From: Nostocoides_A vanveenii
GTDB taxonomy: Bacteria; Actinomycetota; Actinomycetes; Actinomycetales; Dermatophilaceae
Assembly (NCBI RefSeq): GCF_039531165.1
Contig: NZ_BAAAPN010000034.1
Location: forward strand, 130,525 to 194,524
Length of the DNA: 64,000 bases
Reading direction: 5' to 3'
This document shows positions 25,321 to 34,037 of this stretch, piece by piece. Positions within the stretch are counted from its first letter, which is position 1. Each line of letters begins with the position of its first letter. The translations under genes were made by a program, and so were the position numbers. The notes under the pieces were generated by a model. That model searched no databases. It saw nothing but the letters and a program-made list of their open reading frames with translations, and had not been told where the DNA came from.

Positions 25321-26043
25321 ATGCGATTGTTGTATGCCGATTCCCCCACTCCCGTGGCGCCCGGCACCGAGACCGACATCGACGCGCTTCGGGCGCTCTA
25401 TGCCTGGCCGGGCGGGGGCGGGGTGCGCACAAACTTCGTCGCCACTCTCGATGGGGCCGCTACCGGCCCCAGTGGCCTGACGGGGTCGATCAACAACGCC
25501 GCCGACAAGATCGTCTTCGACCTCAACCGCGAGCTGTGCGATGTCGTCCTGGTTGGTGAGGCGACCGCGGACGCGGAGGGTTATCGTCCTGCGGACGGTC
25601 CTCCGCTGATCGTGGTCAGCCGGCGTTGCCGGGTGCCCCGCGGCTTTGTCGACCCGCCGAGGGATGGTCATGTCGTGCTTGTGACGGGGTCCGGGGCCGA
25701 GGCGGGCAATGTCCGGGCCGCGCGCCAGCAACTCGGCGACGCGAATGTGTGGGTGCTCGGCGAGGAGGACGTCGACCTCGGCCAGGTGATCGTGGCGTTG
25801 GGCCGCGAGGGCCGCCACAACATCCTGTGCGAGGGCGGGCCGCGCGTCCACGCGGCCTTGCTTGCGCGCAATCTCGTGGACGAGGTCGCGCTGACGTGGG
25901 TCCCGCGTGGCATCGGCGGTGCTCACCCGCGGATCGCTCACGGCGCAAACTTCGACGTCCAGTTAAGAGTGAAGGTTCTCCTGGAGTCGGACTCGACCCT
26001 GCTTGGGCTCTGGCGCGTGCCGGAGACGTCCGGCCACAGCTGA
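25321..26043 (+). CDS. RibD C-terminal-like pyrimidine reductase
   Basis: A 240-residue stand-alone reductase of the RibD C-terminal family. GVRTNFVATLDGAATGPSGLTG, the DVVLVGEATADAEGYRPAD block, NILCEGGPRVHAALLARNLVDE and the GANFDVQLRVKVLLESD end are typical of the NADPH-dependent fold. No deaminase domain is present. Such proteins may reduce the riboflavin intermediate or other compounds; no other rib gene is nearby, so the substrate stays open. CAGACT lies six bases before the ATG, favouring a leaderless start. Confidence 0.85.
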   Translation: MRLLYADSPTPVAPGTETDIDALRALYAWPGGGGVRTNFVATLDGAATGPSGLTGSINNAADKIVFDLNRELCDVVLVGEATADAEGYRPADGPPLIVVSRRCRVPRGFVDPPRDGHVVLVTGSGAEAGNVRAARQQLGDANVWVLGEEDVDLGQVIVALGREGRHNILCEGGPRVHAALLARNLVDEVALTWVPRGIGGAHPRIAHGANFDVQLRVKVLLESDSTLLGLWRVPETSGHS

Positions 26044-26103
26044 GTCCGGCACGGTCCGCAGCTGCGCATTCCGCAAGGAGCAGGACCGCAGGCGGGCAGC
26101 CGA

Positions 26104-27264
26104 TCAGGCCTTGAGGAAGTCGCTGACAGCATACTCCCAGCGCGCCGGATCGGTGTTCCACTCTTTGCAATGCCGTGCCAGCTCCCAGTGCACGACAGTC
26201 ACGAGGTCCGGGCGCGCCTCGGCAAGGGCAAGCGACGGCCCGGCCGGGACGAACTCGTCGTCGATGCTGTGGATGAGCAGGATCGGGTGGTGCAACTCGG
26301 CGGCTCGGGCAACCCAGTTGGTCTGGGCGACGTCAACCGTGTCGTGCACACCGACCAGCCGCCGCGACCACTTCTTGCCCATGATGGTCCGGCTCAGATC
26401 ACCGACCGGCGAGGGCACGCCGTGGGCGCGCGCGTGGTGGGCCAGCACGTTAGTCCAGTCCACGACGGGGCCGTCGAGAACCACGCGGGTGACCGCCGAG
26501 GCAAGAGCGGACTGGGCGAGGACCTGCAGCACGATCGCCCCGCCCATCGACCACCCCACCAAGGTGACGTCTCTGGCACCTTCGGCCACGGCATACGCGA
26601 TGGCCGACTCGATGTCGCGCCACTCGGACAGCCCGAGGTTGTAGCGACCGTCCGGGCCGGGCGGAGCGCCTTCGTCGTTGCGATAGCTCGGCACCAGAAC
26701 CGTATGCCGTGCGGCCAGCACCGGCGGAATCGCCCGGATCGTCTCCTCACGGCGCGCGCCGCGGCCGTGGACAAGGATCGCCCAGCGGCTCCCGTCACCC
26801 ATCCCGGGGATGAGCCAGGCCGGCATCGGCCCGAGATCCGTGACGATCTCGACGTGTCGGGTTGCCAGACCGAGGCTGATCTCGGGCGGCGAGCAGTAGT
26901 AGTACCCGTTCCAGCGCGCCGGGCCGGGGCGGATGATGCCGAAGTCTTGGGCCTCGATGCGACGGCGAACGGTGGCCTCGTCGCGATCGAGGATCTCGCC
27001 GATGCGGATGTGGCCGCGGCTGCCGTCCAGCCACAGGCCATAGCGGCCGGGAACCACCGTCTCGGCGTTGGCGGCCAGGACCACCGAGTCCGTGGCCGTC
27101 GACAGCACCTCGCAGTCGTCCGGTTTACGCCGATCCGGAGTTAGGACGCGCCGGGCGAAGTAGGCCGCCGCGCCCAGAGCAGCGCCGGCAGCTCCGGCCG
27201 CGGCCGAACTGCTGACCGCGGCCGCGCCGATGGCCGCGCGCTTTGCCGTCGCCTTAGAACTCAC
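26104..27264 (-). CDS. Alpha/beta hydrolase, membrane-anchored
   Basis: A 386-residue protein. Residues 8-40 are Ala/Gly-rich and hydrophobic and could be an N-terminal anchor. The hydrolase part has the oxyanion region VHGRGARREETIRA, the nucleophile elbow VGWSMGGAIVL, IDDEFVPAG with the likely acid Asp, and the late His in VVHWELARHCKEW. So the Ser-Asp-His triad looks complete. The substrate is unknown. The GTG start has no clear ribosome site; the gene is divergent from the NTP-transferase gene. Confidence 0.85.
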   Translation of the reverse strand: MSSKATAKRAAIGAAAVSSSAAAGAAGAALGAAAYFARRVLTPDRRKPDDCEVLSTATDSVVLAANAETVVPGRYGLWLDGSRGHIRIGEILDRDEATVRRRIEAQDFGIIRPGPARWNGYYYCSPPEISLGLATRHVEIVTDLGPMPAWLIPGMGDGSRWAILVHGRGARREETIRAIPPVLAARHTVLVPSYRNDEGAPPGPDGRYNLGLSEWRDIESAIAYAVAEGARDVTLVGWSMGGAIVLQVLAQSALASAVTRVVLDGPVVDWTNVLAHHARAHGVPSPVGDLSRTIMGKKWSRRLVGVHDTVDVAQTNWVARAAELHHPILLIHSIDDEFVPAGPSLALAEARPDLVTVVHWELARHCKEWNTDPARWEYAVSDFLKA

Positions 27265-27340
27265 GCCCCTATCGTCTCAGGTCTCCCACCGGTATCGGGC
27301 GTCCCGTCTGCCCGGGCGACCGGCGCGGAAGAATGTGGCC

Positions 27341-27913
27341 ATGTGCAGCGCGAGGAACGGCCGGGTCCACACCGTAGGTGTCGTGCTCGCCGCTGGGGCA
27401 GGCCGCCGCTTCGGCGGTCCGAAGATCCTTGCGCACCAAGGGCACTGGCTCGAACAGTCCGTGGCCGCATTGCGCAACGGCGGCTGCGACCGAGTGGCTG
27501 TCTGCATGGGTGCAGCCGTCGTGGATGCCCCGCCCGGCGTCTTGGCGGTCGAGGTGCCCGACTGGGCGAGCGGCATGAGCGCCAGCGTCCGCGCCGCCCT
27601 CGATCTCGCTGCCGAACTGGACGCCGAGTTGCTCGTTCTGCACCTGATCGACCTCCCGGACGTCGGTCCACCCGTCGTCGCCCGGGTGCTCGACAGCGCC
27701 GCCGGGCGACCGGACGCACTGGTGCGGGCGGCATACGGCAATTTGCCGGGGCACCCGGTGGTGGTCGGTCGCGATCACCTGGCCCCCATGAGAGCAACGC
27801 TGACCGGCGACAGCGGCGGTCGCGACTATCTCGCGGCCGCCGGTGCCCAGTCGATTGCGTGCGGTGATCTCGCGACGGGTGCCGACCACGACGTGCCAGA
27901 ATCGTTGGCATGA
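27341..27913 (+). CDS. MobA-like NTP transferase (molybdenum cofactor cytidylyltransferase type)
   Basis: A 190-residue nucleotidyltransferase with the signature VVLAAGAGRRFGGPKIL, VPDWASGMSASVRAAL, the metal-binding LHLIDLPDVGPPVV and GNLPGHPVVVGRDHL. This set is typical of MocA/MobA-like transferases that load CMP or GMP onto molybdopterin, and of similar enzymes beside xanthine dehydrogenases. No molybdoenzyme gene is in the window. The stop overlaps the msrB start by four bases (ATGA). The start is uncertain; GTG codons slightly downstream also fit. Confidence 0.82.
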   Translation: MCSARNGRVHTVGVVLAAGAGRRFGGPKILAHQGHWLEQSVAALRNGGCDRVAVCMGAAVVDAPPGVLAVEVPDWASGMSASVRAALDLAAELDAELLVLHLIDLPDVGPPVVARVLDSAAGRPDALVRAAYGNLPGHPVVVGRDHLAPMRATLTGDSGGRDYLAAAGAQSIACGDLATGADHDVPESLA

Positions 27914-28338
27914 GCAGCCTGCACAGCGACCGGGACTATGCCGTCACCAAGAGCGAGCATGAGTGGCGGGCCCAGTTGACGCCGCAGGAGTTCCACGTGC
28001 TGCGCGAGGCCGGGACCGAGCGGCCGTTCAGCGGCGAGTATGAGGATGACGAGACGGTGGGCGTGTATGCCTGCCGAGCGTGCGGCGCCGAGCTTTTCGC
28101 ATCGGAGACGAAGTTTGCGAGCCATTGCGGCTGGCCGTCGTTCTACACCCCGCTGGCCGGCGACAGCGTCGAGTATTTGGAGGACCGCTCGCTCCCCGGC
28201 CGCCCGCGAGTCGAGGTCCGGTGTGCCAACTGCGGCAGCCACCTGGGCCACGTCTTCGAGGGCGAGGGCTATCAGACCCCGACCGACCAGCGCTTCTGCA
28301 TCAACTCCATCTCGCTGACACTCCGGCCGGCCGAGTAG
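27910..28338 (+). CDS. msrB: Peptide-methionine (R)-S-oxide reductase
   Basis: A 142-residue MsrB, full family length. Zinc-binding pairs C55/C58 (YACRACGAELF) and C105/C108 (VRCANCGSHLGHVF), SHCGWPSF with the possible resolving Cys73, and RFCINS with catalytic Cys130 are all present. It reduces methionine-R-sulfoxide in damaged proteins. Overlap with the upstream NTP-transferase gene shows co-transcription, though the functions are unrelated. It is convergent with chdC, with six bases between the stops. Confidence 0.95.
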   Translation: MSSLHSDRDYAVTKSEHEWRAQLTPQEFHVLREAGTERPFSGEYEDDETVGVYACRACGAELFASETKFASHCGWPSFYTPLAGDSVEYLEDRSLPGRPRVEVRCANCGSHLGHVFEGEGYQTPTDQRFCINSISLTLRPAE

Positions 28339-28344
28339 CCGGCG

Positions 28345-29064
28345 TCACCGCAGGCGCTCGATCAGGGCGGGGAGGGTGACGCGGGGGCCGGTGAAGAAGG
28401 GGGTCTCCTCGCGCACGTGCAGGCGGGCCCGGGAGGCGCGCAACTCGCGCATCAGGTCCACGATCCGGTGCAACTCATCGGCCTCGAAGGCCAGGATCCA
28501 CTCGTAGTCACCGAGCGCGAAGGCGGCAATCGTGTTGGCGCGCACATCCGGGTAGTCCCTCGCCATCTGGCCGTGCTCGCGCAGCATGTCGCGGCGTTCG
28601 GCATCGTCGATGACATACCAGTCGTAGGACCGCACAAACGGATACACGCACACATAGTTACGCGCCTCCTCGTCGGCCATGAAGGCCGGGATATGGCTCT
28701 TGTTGAACTCCGCCGGACGGTGCAGCGCGGCATTGGACCACACCGGCTTGAGGTGCTGTCCCAGGCCCGAGCGCAAGAAGCGGTGGTAGGCGTCCTGGAG
28801 CAACTCGATGCTCTCGGCGTGCCACCAGATCATCAGGTCGGCGTCCGCTCGCAGACCGGCGACGTCATAGACGCCACGGATCACGACGCCACCCGCCTCC
28901 ACGTCGGCGAACAACTTCTCGACATCGCGGACGTAGGCCTGCCGGCCCGCGTGCCCCAGCGGCGTCTCGACCGCAAAGACCGACCACATGGCATACCGGA
29001 TGCTGTCGTTGATCTCGCGCATGCGCGCGGGCGTGGGCTTGCTCGGGACGGGTCGATCGGACAT
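28345..29064 (-). CDS. chdC: Coproheme decarboxylase (HemQ)
   Basis: A 239-residue chlorite-dismutase-fold protein. AEFNKSHIPAFMADEEARNY and YPFVRSYDWYVIDDAERRD hold the conserved Tyr of coproheme decarboxylases, and HGQMARDYPDVRANT then FALGDYEWILAFEADEL match the actinobacterial type. It makes haem b from coproheme, the last step of the Gram-positive route. The gene follows cgoX on the same strand, 50 bp apart. ATG 29064 has CAGAAT six bases upstream; the longer open frame upstream is the antisense-like shadow of cgoX. Confidence 0.94.
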   Translation of the reverse strand: MSDRPVPSKPTPARMREINDSIRYAMWSVFAVETPLGHAGRQAYVRDVEKLFADVEAGGVVIRGVYDVAGLRADADLMIWWHAESIELLQDAYHRFLRSGLGQHLKPVWSNAALHRPAEFNKSHIPAFMADEEARNYVCVYPFVRSYDWYVIDDAERRDMLREHGQMARDYPDVRANTIAAFALGDYEWILAFEADELHRIVDLMRELRASRARLHVREETPFFTGPRVTLPALIERLR

Positions 29065-29114
29065 TCCGCCATTCTGAACCCGTCGCCCCGTGCGCGCCGA
29101 ATCGGGTCGCGCCG

Positions 29115-30506
29115 TCACTCCCCCGGCCCGTATGCCGTGCGGATGGCCCGCGCGGCCCGCCGGCCCGAGCCGATGACCGCCGGAATGCCCACCCCGTCGT
29201 ATGCCGCGCCGGCCACCTCGAGCCCGTCGATCTCGCCGATCGCCTTGCGCACCAGCGCAATCCGGTCGAGGTGGCCGACGGCATACTGCGGGAGGGCGCC
29301 GCCCCAACGCTGGACGTGCGCATCGAGCGGGTCCGGGAGGGCGCCCGCGATCGCGCGCAGATCGGCGAGCGCACGCGCGGCCAGGGTGCGGTCGTCGACC
29401 TGGAGAGCGGCCTCTTCGCGGTGGCGCCCGAGCGAGGCGCGGACATACGCGGTCTCGGGCGCCGCGTCGGCCAGCCATCCCCACTTCTGGGAACTGAAGG
29501 TGCTCGCCTTGATGGCGCGTCCTTCGACGGGTGGCACGAGGAAGCCCGAGCCGGGCAAGGCCGGCATCGCCACGCGCGGGAAGGCGAAGGTGACGATGGC
29601 CATGGACGCCGTCTCGATGGCGGCCAACTCGTGGGCGGCCGAGGGCGCGACCGGTCCCAGCAGGCGCCGCGCGGGCGCCGGCGGGAGCGCGAGGATAACC
29701 GCGTCGGCGGTGATGACCTCGGGGGCGATCGTTGGTCCGGCGACGATTTCCCAGCCCGCGACGGCGCGGCGCACCTCCCGGACAACGGCCCCGGTGCGGA
29801 TCCGCCCGCCGCGCTTGGCGATCGCATCGGCGAGAAGTTCGGGCAGCACGCCGACTCCCCCGTCTATGCCGATGAAGGCCGATTGCGCTGGGGCCGAAGG
29901 TGATTCGGGCGTGGGCGGGGAGGAATCCAGCAACGGGTCGCTAGACAGTGCCTTGGCGTGGATGGCCGGGACCGCGGCAGCCAGTGAGATCTGCCGAGCG
30001 TCGCCGGCATACACACCGCCGAGCAGTGGGTCGACGAGCCGGTCGACCACCTCATCGCCAAGGGCCGCCGCGACGTAGTCACCGACGCTGACGTCACGAG
30101 TCGGAGCCGGCGGAACGAGGGCAGCCCGCAGCCGTTCCATGCCCTGCGCGCTGAGGATCCCGGTCGCGTCAGCCGGGCGCCGTGGAACCCCCATCAGTGA
30201 ACCTGGCGGCAACGGGTGCAGCGCCCCGTGGGACCAGACGGAAGCAGCGGTCGTCGCGGGGATCACGAGCCGTTGGCCGGCGCCTATCTCGGCAATCAGC
30301 TCGCGCGCCTCGGGGCGAACGGCGAGCATCGATTCGGCGCCGACGTCAACCAGGCGCCCACCGACGACCTCCTGACGCAACTTGCCGCCGACGCGATCGC
30401 TCCCGTCGAGCACGAGCACCTCGCTGTCGGCTTCAGAAGCGCTCACTAACTCCCACGCGGCAGCCAGACCGGCTAGGCCACCACCGACGATAACGATCCG
30501 GTACAC
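29115..30506 (-). CDS. cgoX: Coproporphyrinogen III oxidase / protoporphyrinogen oxidase (HemY type)
   Basis: A 463-residue FAD enzyme. The N-terminal dinucleotide site is IVIVGGGLAGLAAAWEL, followed by DRVGGKLRQEVVGG, GAESMLAVRPEA, PLLGGVYAGDARQIS, IDGGVGVLPELL and the C-terminal GLEVAGAAYDGVGIPAVIGSG FAD-binding segment (shown in part). With ChdC next door it should act on coproporphyrinogen III. GTG 30506 is preferred over 30512 because TAAGTT lies six bases upstream. A hydrophilic Ser/Pro-rich insert at about residues 195-215 is a local feature. Confidence 0.92.
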   Translation of the reverse strand: MYRIVIVGGGLAGLAAAWELVSASEADSEVLVLDGSDRVGGKLRQEVVGGRLVDVGAESMLAVRPEARELIAEIGAGQRLVIPATTAASVWSHGALHPLPPGSLMGVPRRPADATGILSAQGMERLRAALVPPAPTRDVSVGDYVAAALGDEVVDRLVDPLLGGVYAGDARQISLAAAVPAIHAKALSSDPLLDSSPPTPESPSAPAQSAFIGIDGGVGVLPELLADAIAKRGGRIRTGAVVREVRRAVAGWEIVAGPTIAPEVITADAVILALPPAPARRLLGPVAPSAAHELAAIETASMAIVTFAFPRVAMPALPGSGFLVPPVEGRAIKASTFSSQKWGWLADAAPETAYVRASLGRHREEAALQVDDRTLAARALADLRAIAGALPDPLDAHVQRWGGALPQYAVGHLDRIALVRKAIGEIDGLEVAGAAYDGVGIPAVIGSGRRAARAIRTAYGPGE

Positions 30507-30512
30507 CCGCAC

Positions 30513-30518
30513 AACTTA
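30513..30518 (-). promoter_or_regulatory. -10 box of cgoX
   Basis: TAAGTT lies six bases before GTG 30506. Confidence 0.5.
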
Positions 30519-30588
30519 TGTCGCGACCGGGGAACGGCCACCGGCAGGGTGACGTCGCAGGGCGAAGCACCGATCCCAGGAGCAACCG

Positions 30589-31548
30589 ATGATGACGTCG
30601 CGAATCGCCCGCGCAACCCTGGCCCTCAGCCTCGCCGGCACGATCGGCATCCTCGGCGGATGCAGCGGCGGCGGTAGCAGTGGAGCGGTCGCTACGAGCG
30701 GGGCGGCCGGGCCCGCGCCGGCCGAGGTGGGCGTGGCACGCGGCGCCGCGGGCGACAAGGCCGAATCGTCGAGCGTCGCAGTCGATGCGCAGAAGTTGAC
30801 CCGCACGGCGACGCTCTCCCTACAAGTCGACGACGTCGGCAAGGCGACCGCGCAGGTGCGAGCCATCAATGTTGCTGCTGCCGGCTACGTGCTCTCGGAG
30901 AACATCGGCACGACCGGGACCGAGACCGACGAGCGGGCTGGGATCAGCCCGACAACCTATGCGGCACTGGTGATTTCGGTGCCCACAGACAAATTGGATG
31001 CCACGCTGGACGAGCTCCAGCGCATCGGGACAGTCCTCGATCGGCGCAGCCAGACCGAGAATGTCACCGGCGAGTATGTCGACGTCCAAGCCCGCGTCGT
31101 CACGATGAAGAAGTCCGTCGCGCGCATCCAGGACCTCATCGACAAGACCGACGACATCGACCAACTCGTGAAACTCGAACGCGAACTCTCCAGCCGCCAG
31201 GCCGAACTCGAGGCCATTGAGGCGCGACTGCAGGAACTGGATCGCAGCACCTCGCGCAGCCCGATCACCATCAACCTGACGACCGATCCCAGCCTGATCG
31301 ACAGCGCCCTGTCCAACCCAGCGACGGGCTTCACCGGCGGGTTGAAGGCGGGCTGGAAGGCCTTCGTCGGCTCGCTCGCCGCGCTCTTCACGATCGTCGG
31401 CGCGGTCTTGCCGTTCGCGCTGCTCGGCGCCGTGCTCGCCGTGCCGATTGTCTACATCCGGCGTCGCCTGCAGGCCCGCCGGGCGGCCCGGCCGCCCAAG
31501 GTTACCCAGCGCAACACTTCGGCCCCCCTGCCGGACCCGATGGCGTGA
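30589..31548 (+). CDS. DUF4349 lipoprotein
   Basis: A 319-residue protein. A lipoprotein signal ends in LGGC, a Gly/Ala/Ser linker runs to about residue 60, and the DUF4349 domain follows: TRTATLSLQVDDVGKATAQV, GYVLSENIGT, ALVISVPTDKLDATLDELQ and the helix pair rich in Leu/Glu (LIDKTDDIDQLVKLERELSS). A C-terminal membrane segment at about 265-290 and a basic tail (RRRLQARRAARPP) close it. The function is unknown; the shape suggests a cell-surface coiled-coil protein. AGGAG with six-base spacing sets ATG 30589. It lies on the other strand inside the haem gene group. Confidence 0.88.
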   Translation: MMTSRIARATLALSLAGTIGILGGCSGGGSSGAVATSGAAGPAPAEVGVARGAAGDKAESSSVAVDAQKLTRTATLSLQVDDVGKATAQVRAINVAAAGYVLSENIGTTGTETDERAGISPTTYAALVISVPTDKLDATLDELQRIGTVLDRRSQTENVTGEYVDVQARVVTMKKSVARIQDLIDKTDDIDQLVKLERELSSRQAELEAIEARLQELDRSTSRSPITINLTTDPSLIDSALSNPATGFTGGLKAGWKAFVGSLAALFTIVGAVLPFALLGAVLAVPIVYIRRRLQARRAARPPKVTQRNTSAPLPDPMA

Positions 31549-31632
31549 GTGGCGCACCCGGCACCCACGCCGGCGCCGGCCCACGCACCCACTCCGGCGC
31601 CGCGCCCAGGCGCGGAGGGCTGATCGCCGGCG

Positions 31633-32691
31633 TCAGCGCACGCCGGCCTCGTGGACCAGCGCGACCAGTCGCGTCAGCACATCGGGGTCGGTCTCGGGCA
31701 GGACGCCGTGGCCCAGATTGAAGATGTGCCCTGGCGCGGACGCACCTTCGGCGAGGATGCGACGCGTCTCGCGCTCGAGTGCCTCCCACGGCGCGAAGAG
31801 CAGCGCCGGGTCGAGGTTGCCTTGCACGGCATACGATCTGCCGAGGCGAGCGATGGCGTCGGGCAGGGCGACACGATAGTCGACGCCGACCACGTCGGCA
31901 CCGGCCGCTGCCAACGACGGCAGCAGCTCACCGGTCCCGACGCCGAAGTGGATCCGAGGCACGCCGAGCTCGCCCACGCTCGCCAACACGGCGGCCGAGT
32001 GCGGCTGGACGAACTTCTCATAGTCCGCTCGCGACAGCGCGCCGGCCCACGAGTCGAAGAGCTGCACGACCGAGGCGCCCGCCTCGACCTGCACCCTTAA
32101 GAACGCTGCCGAGATCTGAGCAAGCCTGGCGCACAACGCATTCCACAGATCCGGATCGCCATGCATGAGCGCCTTGGTGCGCAGGTGATTGCGACTTGGG
32201 CCGCCCTCGACCAGATAGCTCGCCAGCGTGAAGGGCGCGCCCGCAAACCCGATCAGCGGCGTTGCACCCAGCTCCGCGACGAGCAAAAGCACGGAATCCC
32301 GGATGTCAGGAATCGCGTCGGCGGTCAGTTCGGGCAGGCGTGCCAGGTCGCCCCAGGTGCGAATCGGATCGGCGACTACCGGCCCGACACCCGGCACGAT
32401 GTCGATATCGAGGCCGACGGCCGCGACCGGAACGACGATGTCGGAGAAGAAAATTGCCGCATCCACCCCATGTCGACGCACGGGTTGCAGGGTGATCTCG
32501 GCGACCAGGTCGGGACGCCGACAACTCTCCAGCATCGGGATGCCGGCCCGGACGGTGCGGTATTCCGGAAGTGACCGTCCGGCCTGACGCATGAACCACA
32601 CCGGCGTGTGCGGCACGCTCTCGCGATGCGCCGCGCGCACCAGCGGCGACTGCATCAGGGCAGGCGAGGACGGGCCGGTCGCAAGGGTCAT
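31633..32691 (-). CDS. hemE: Uroporphyrinogen decarboxylase
   Basis: A 352-residue HemE with both family signatures: TPVWFMRQAGRSLPEYR near residue 30 and GFAGAPFTLASYLVEGGPSR further on. Also seen are FFSDIVVPVAAVGLD with the catalytic Asp and GNLDPALLFAPWE. It makes coproporphyrinogen III, the substrate of the CgoX encoded 1.1 kb away on the same strand. ATG 32691 is supported by TACGAT six bases upstream, so it is likely leaderless. Confidence 0.95.
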   Translation of the reverse strand: MTLATGPSSPALMQSPLVRAAHRESVPHTPVWFMRQAGRSLPEYRTVRAGIPMLESCRRPDLVAEITLQPVRRHGVDAAIFFSDIVVPVAAVGLDIDIVPGVGPVVADPIRTWGDLARLPELTADAIPDIRDSVLLLVAELGATPLIGFAGAPFTLASYLVEGGPSRNHLRTKALMHGDPDLWNALCARLAQISAAFLRVQVEAGASVVQLFDSWAGALSRADYEKFVQPHSAAVLASVGELGVPRIHFGVGTGELLPSLAAAGADVVGVDYRVALPDAIARLGRSYAVQGNLDPALLFAPWEALERETRRILAEGASAPGHIFNLGHGVLPETDPDVLTRLVALVHEAGVR

Positions 32692-32697
32692 GATGCG

Positions 32698-32703
32698 ATC
32701 GTA
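32698..32703 (-). promoter_or_regulatory. -10 box of hemE
   Basis: TACGAT lies six bases before ATG 32691. Confidence 0.5.
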
Positions 32704-32762
32704 TGGCGGCCCGCTCGCCGGGCCGCACGACCCTCCGGCCGGCGCGCCTCGTGACCGATCCG

Positions 32763-33000
32763 TCACGTCATCGAGGTGGCCGGCCGTGCCGCGCCCTGGA
32801 CAGGCGCGCGACGTCGCGCGCCGATGGCGGCCTGCCGTGCGGACAACGCCGCCCGAGCCGTATGGACGCCCTCACCCGTCAAGCGGTAATAGCGGCGTCG
32901 GGGTCGGCCGGCGGCGCTCGCATCGACGTCTTCCCAGTCGCTTGTCAGCCACCCGACGCCCTCCAGCCGCGCAAGGATCGTGAATTGACCCGCCGGCCGT
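32763..33000 (-). pseudogene. PadR-type regulator, 5' end lost to the repeat array
   Basis: The C-terminal two thirds of a PadR winged helix are readable: FTILARLEGVGWLTSDWED, GRPRRRYYRLTGEGVHTARA and a basic tail. The N-terminal helices with the recognition start are missing; upstream of about 33000 the frame runs straight into 22-bp repeat units, which encode Arg/Pro-rich filler. So the gene was truncated by, or fused to, the repeat array. If translated from the repeat it would be 110 residues, but no start signal is seen. Confidence 0.75.
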
Positions 33001-33090
33001 GTCGAATCGGCCTTTCGACGGGGTCGAACCGGCCTTTCGACGGGGTCGAACCGGCCTTTCGACGGGGTCGAACCGGCCTGTCGAGGGGGT
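33001..33090. repeat. 22-bp repeat family, copy C (four units)
   Basis: Four tandem units of the form GTCGAACCGGCCTTTCGACG, the reverse complement type of copies A and D with altered centre. The array separates the padR remnant from the EamA gene. Confidence 0.9.
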
Positions 33091-33099
33091 CGCATCGCG

Positions 33100-33927
33100 T
33101 CAGGCGCCGGCGATGAGCGCCACGCCGGCCATCGTCAACGCGACCCCCGCAAGTTGGACCCGGCGCAAGCGCTCGTGGAGCACGGCATACGCCAAGACCG
33201 CGGTGACCACGGGATAGAGCGAGCCAAGCACGGCCGCGATGCTGACATACCCGCGCGTCGCGGCCAGGCCGAAGAGCGCGTTCGCCACCAGGTCGGCGAG
33301 GCCGACGAAGACGAGCACCGGCAGGTCGGCGCCCGTCATACCGCCAGCGCGCCGCAGCACCAAGGCGGCCAGCCCGAAGAGCGAGACCGACGTCAACCGC
33401 ATCAGCCACAGGGTGTCGACGACGGAGTCAGCACTGCCGGCGTGGATCGAAAACAACCCCACGCCGAAGCCCGCTCCGGCCGCCGACGCGAGCACCACCG
33501 GCCGCCGGGACACGGCGCCCTCGAGCTCCGGCCCGGACGCGAGCAGCACACCCGAGATCGCGACCATGATGCCCACCCAGGCGAGCAGCGCCGGCTGCTC
33601 CCCCGAGGCAACTCCGAGAATCACCGGCACGACCACCCCGAGCGATGCGATCGGTGCCACGACTCCCATGGTTCCGGTGCTCAGTGCCGCATAAAAGCAG
33701 ACCAGCGCTCCCGACCCGGAAACCCCGGCGAGGACCGCCCACAGTGGCCAGTTGCCGGATGCGAAATGGGGAGTGCGCAGGCATACCGCAATCGTCATCG
33801 CGAGCAGGCCGATGGCCTGCGACCACCCGACCACGGCCGCAGCCGGGCGGGTCTTGGCCTTGACTCCCGCGACGAAATCTGATGTCCCCCAGACCAGGGA
33901 GGACGCGAGCGCGAGCAGGGTGAACAC
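33100..33927 (-). CDS. EamA/DMT-family transporter
   Basis: A 275-residue protein with ten hydrophobic segments in two EamA halves; the first half begins LALASSLVWGTSDFVAG and the second has LVFVGLADLVANALFGLAA and GSLYPVVTAVLAYAVLHERL, the usual end-of-half motif. It is a drug/metabolite exporter of unknown substrate. GTG 33927 has TAGGGT six bases upstream, so it is probably leaderless. It is divergent from DUF3000. Confidence 0.87.
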   Translation of the reverse strand: MFTLLALASSLVWGTSDFVAGVKAKTRPAAAVVGWSQAIGLLAMTIAVCLRTPHFASGNWPLWAVLAGVSGSGALVCFYAALSTGTMGVVAPIASLGVVVPVILGVASGEQPALLAWVGIMVAISGVLLASGPELEGAVSRRPVVLASAAGAGFGVGLFSIHAGSADSVVDTLWLMRLTSVSLFGLAALVLRRAGGMTGADLPVLVFVGLADLVANALFGLAATRGYVSIAAVLGSLYPVVTAVLAYAVLHERLRRVQLAGVALTMAGVALIAGA

Positions 33928-33933
33928 CGTGGC

Positions 33934-33939
33934 ACCCTA
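33934..33939 (-). promoter_or_regulatory. -10 box of the EamA transporter
   Basis: TAGGGT lies six bases before GTG 33927. Confidence 0.5.
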
Positions 33940-34025
33940 GCGAGCCGGACCCGCAGCCTGTCCCGGCACCCATGGACACGACTCCCCGGATTTGGCGGTT
34001 CCGCGGGAAACTCGCGCGCAGCGCC

Positions 34026-34031
34026 TACGCT
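34026..34031 (+). promoter_or_regulatory. -10 box of DUF3000-rnd
   Basis: TACGCT lies six bases before GTG 34038 and decides the start against the open frame beginning at 33972. Confidence 0.5.
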
Positions 34032-34037
34032 CCCCAT

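Noticed and set aside
27826..28251. Minus-strand frame opposite msrB
   Set aside because: Shadow frame; msrB has all zinc and catalytic Cys residues on the plus strand.
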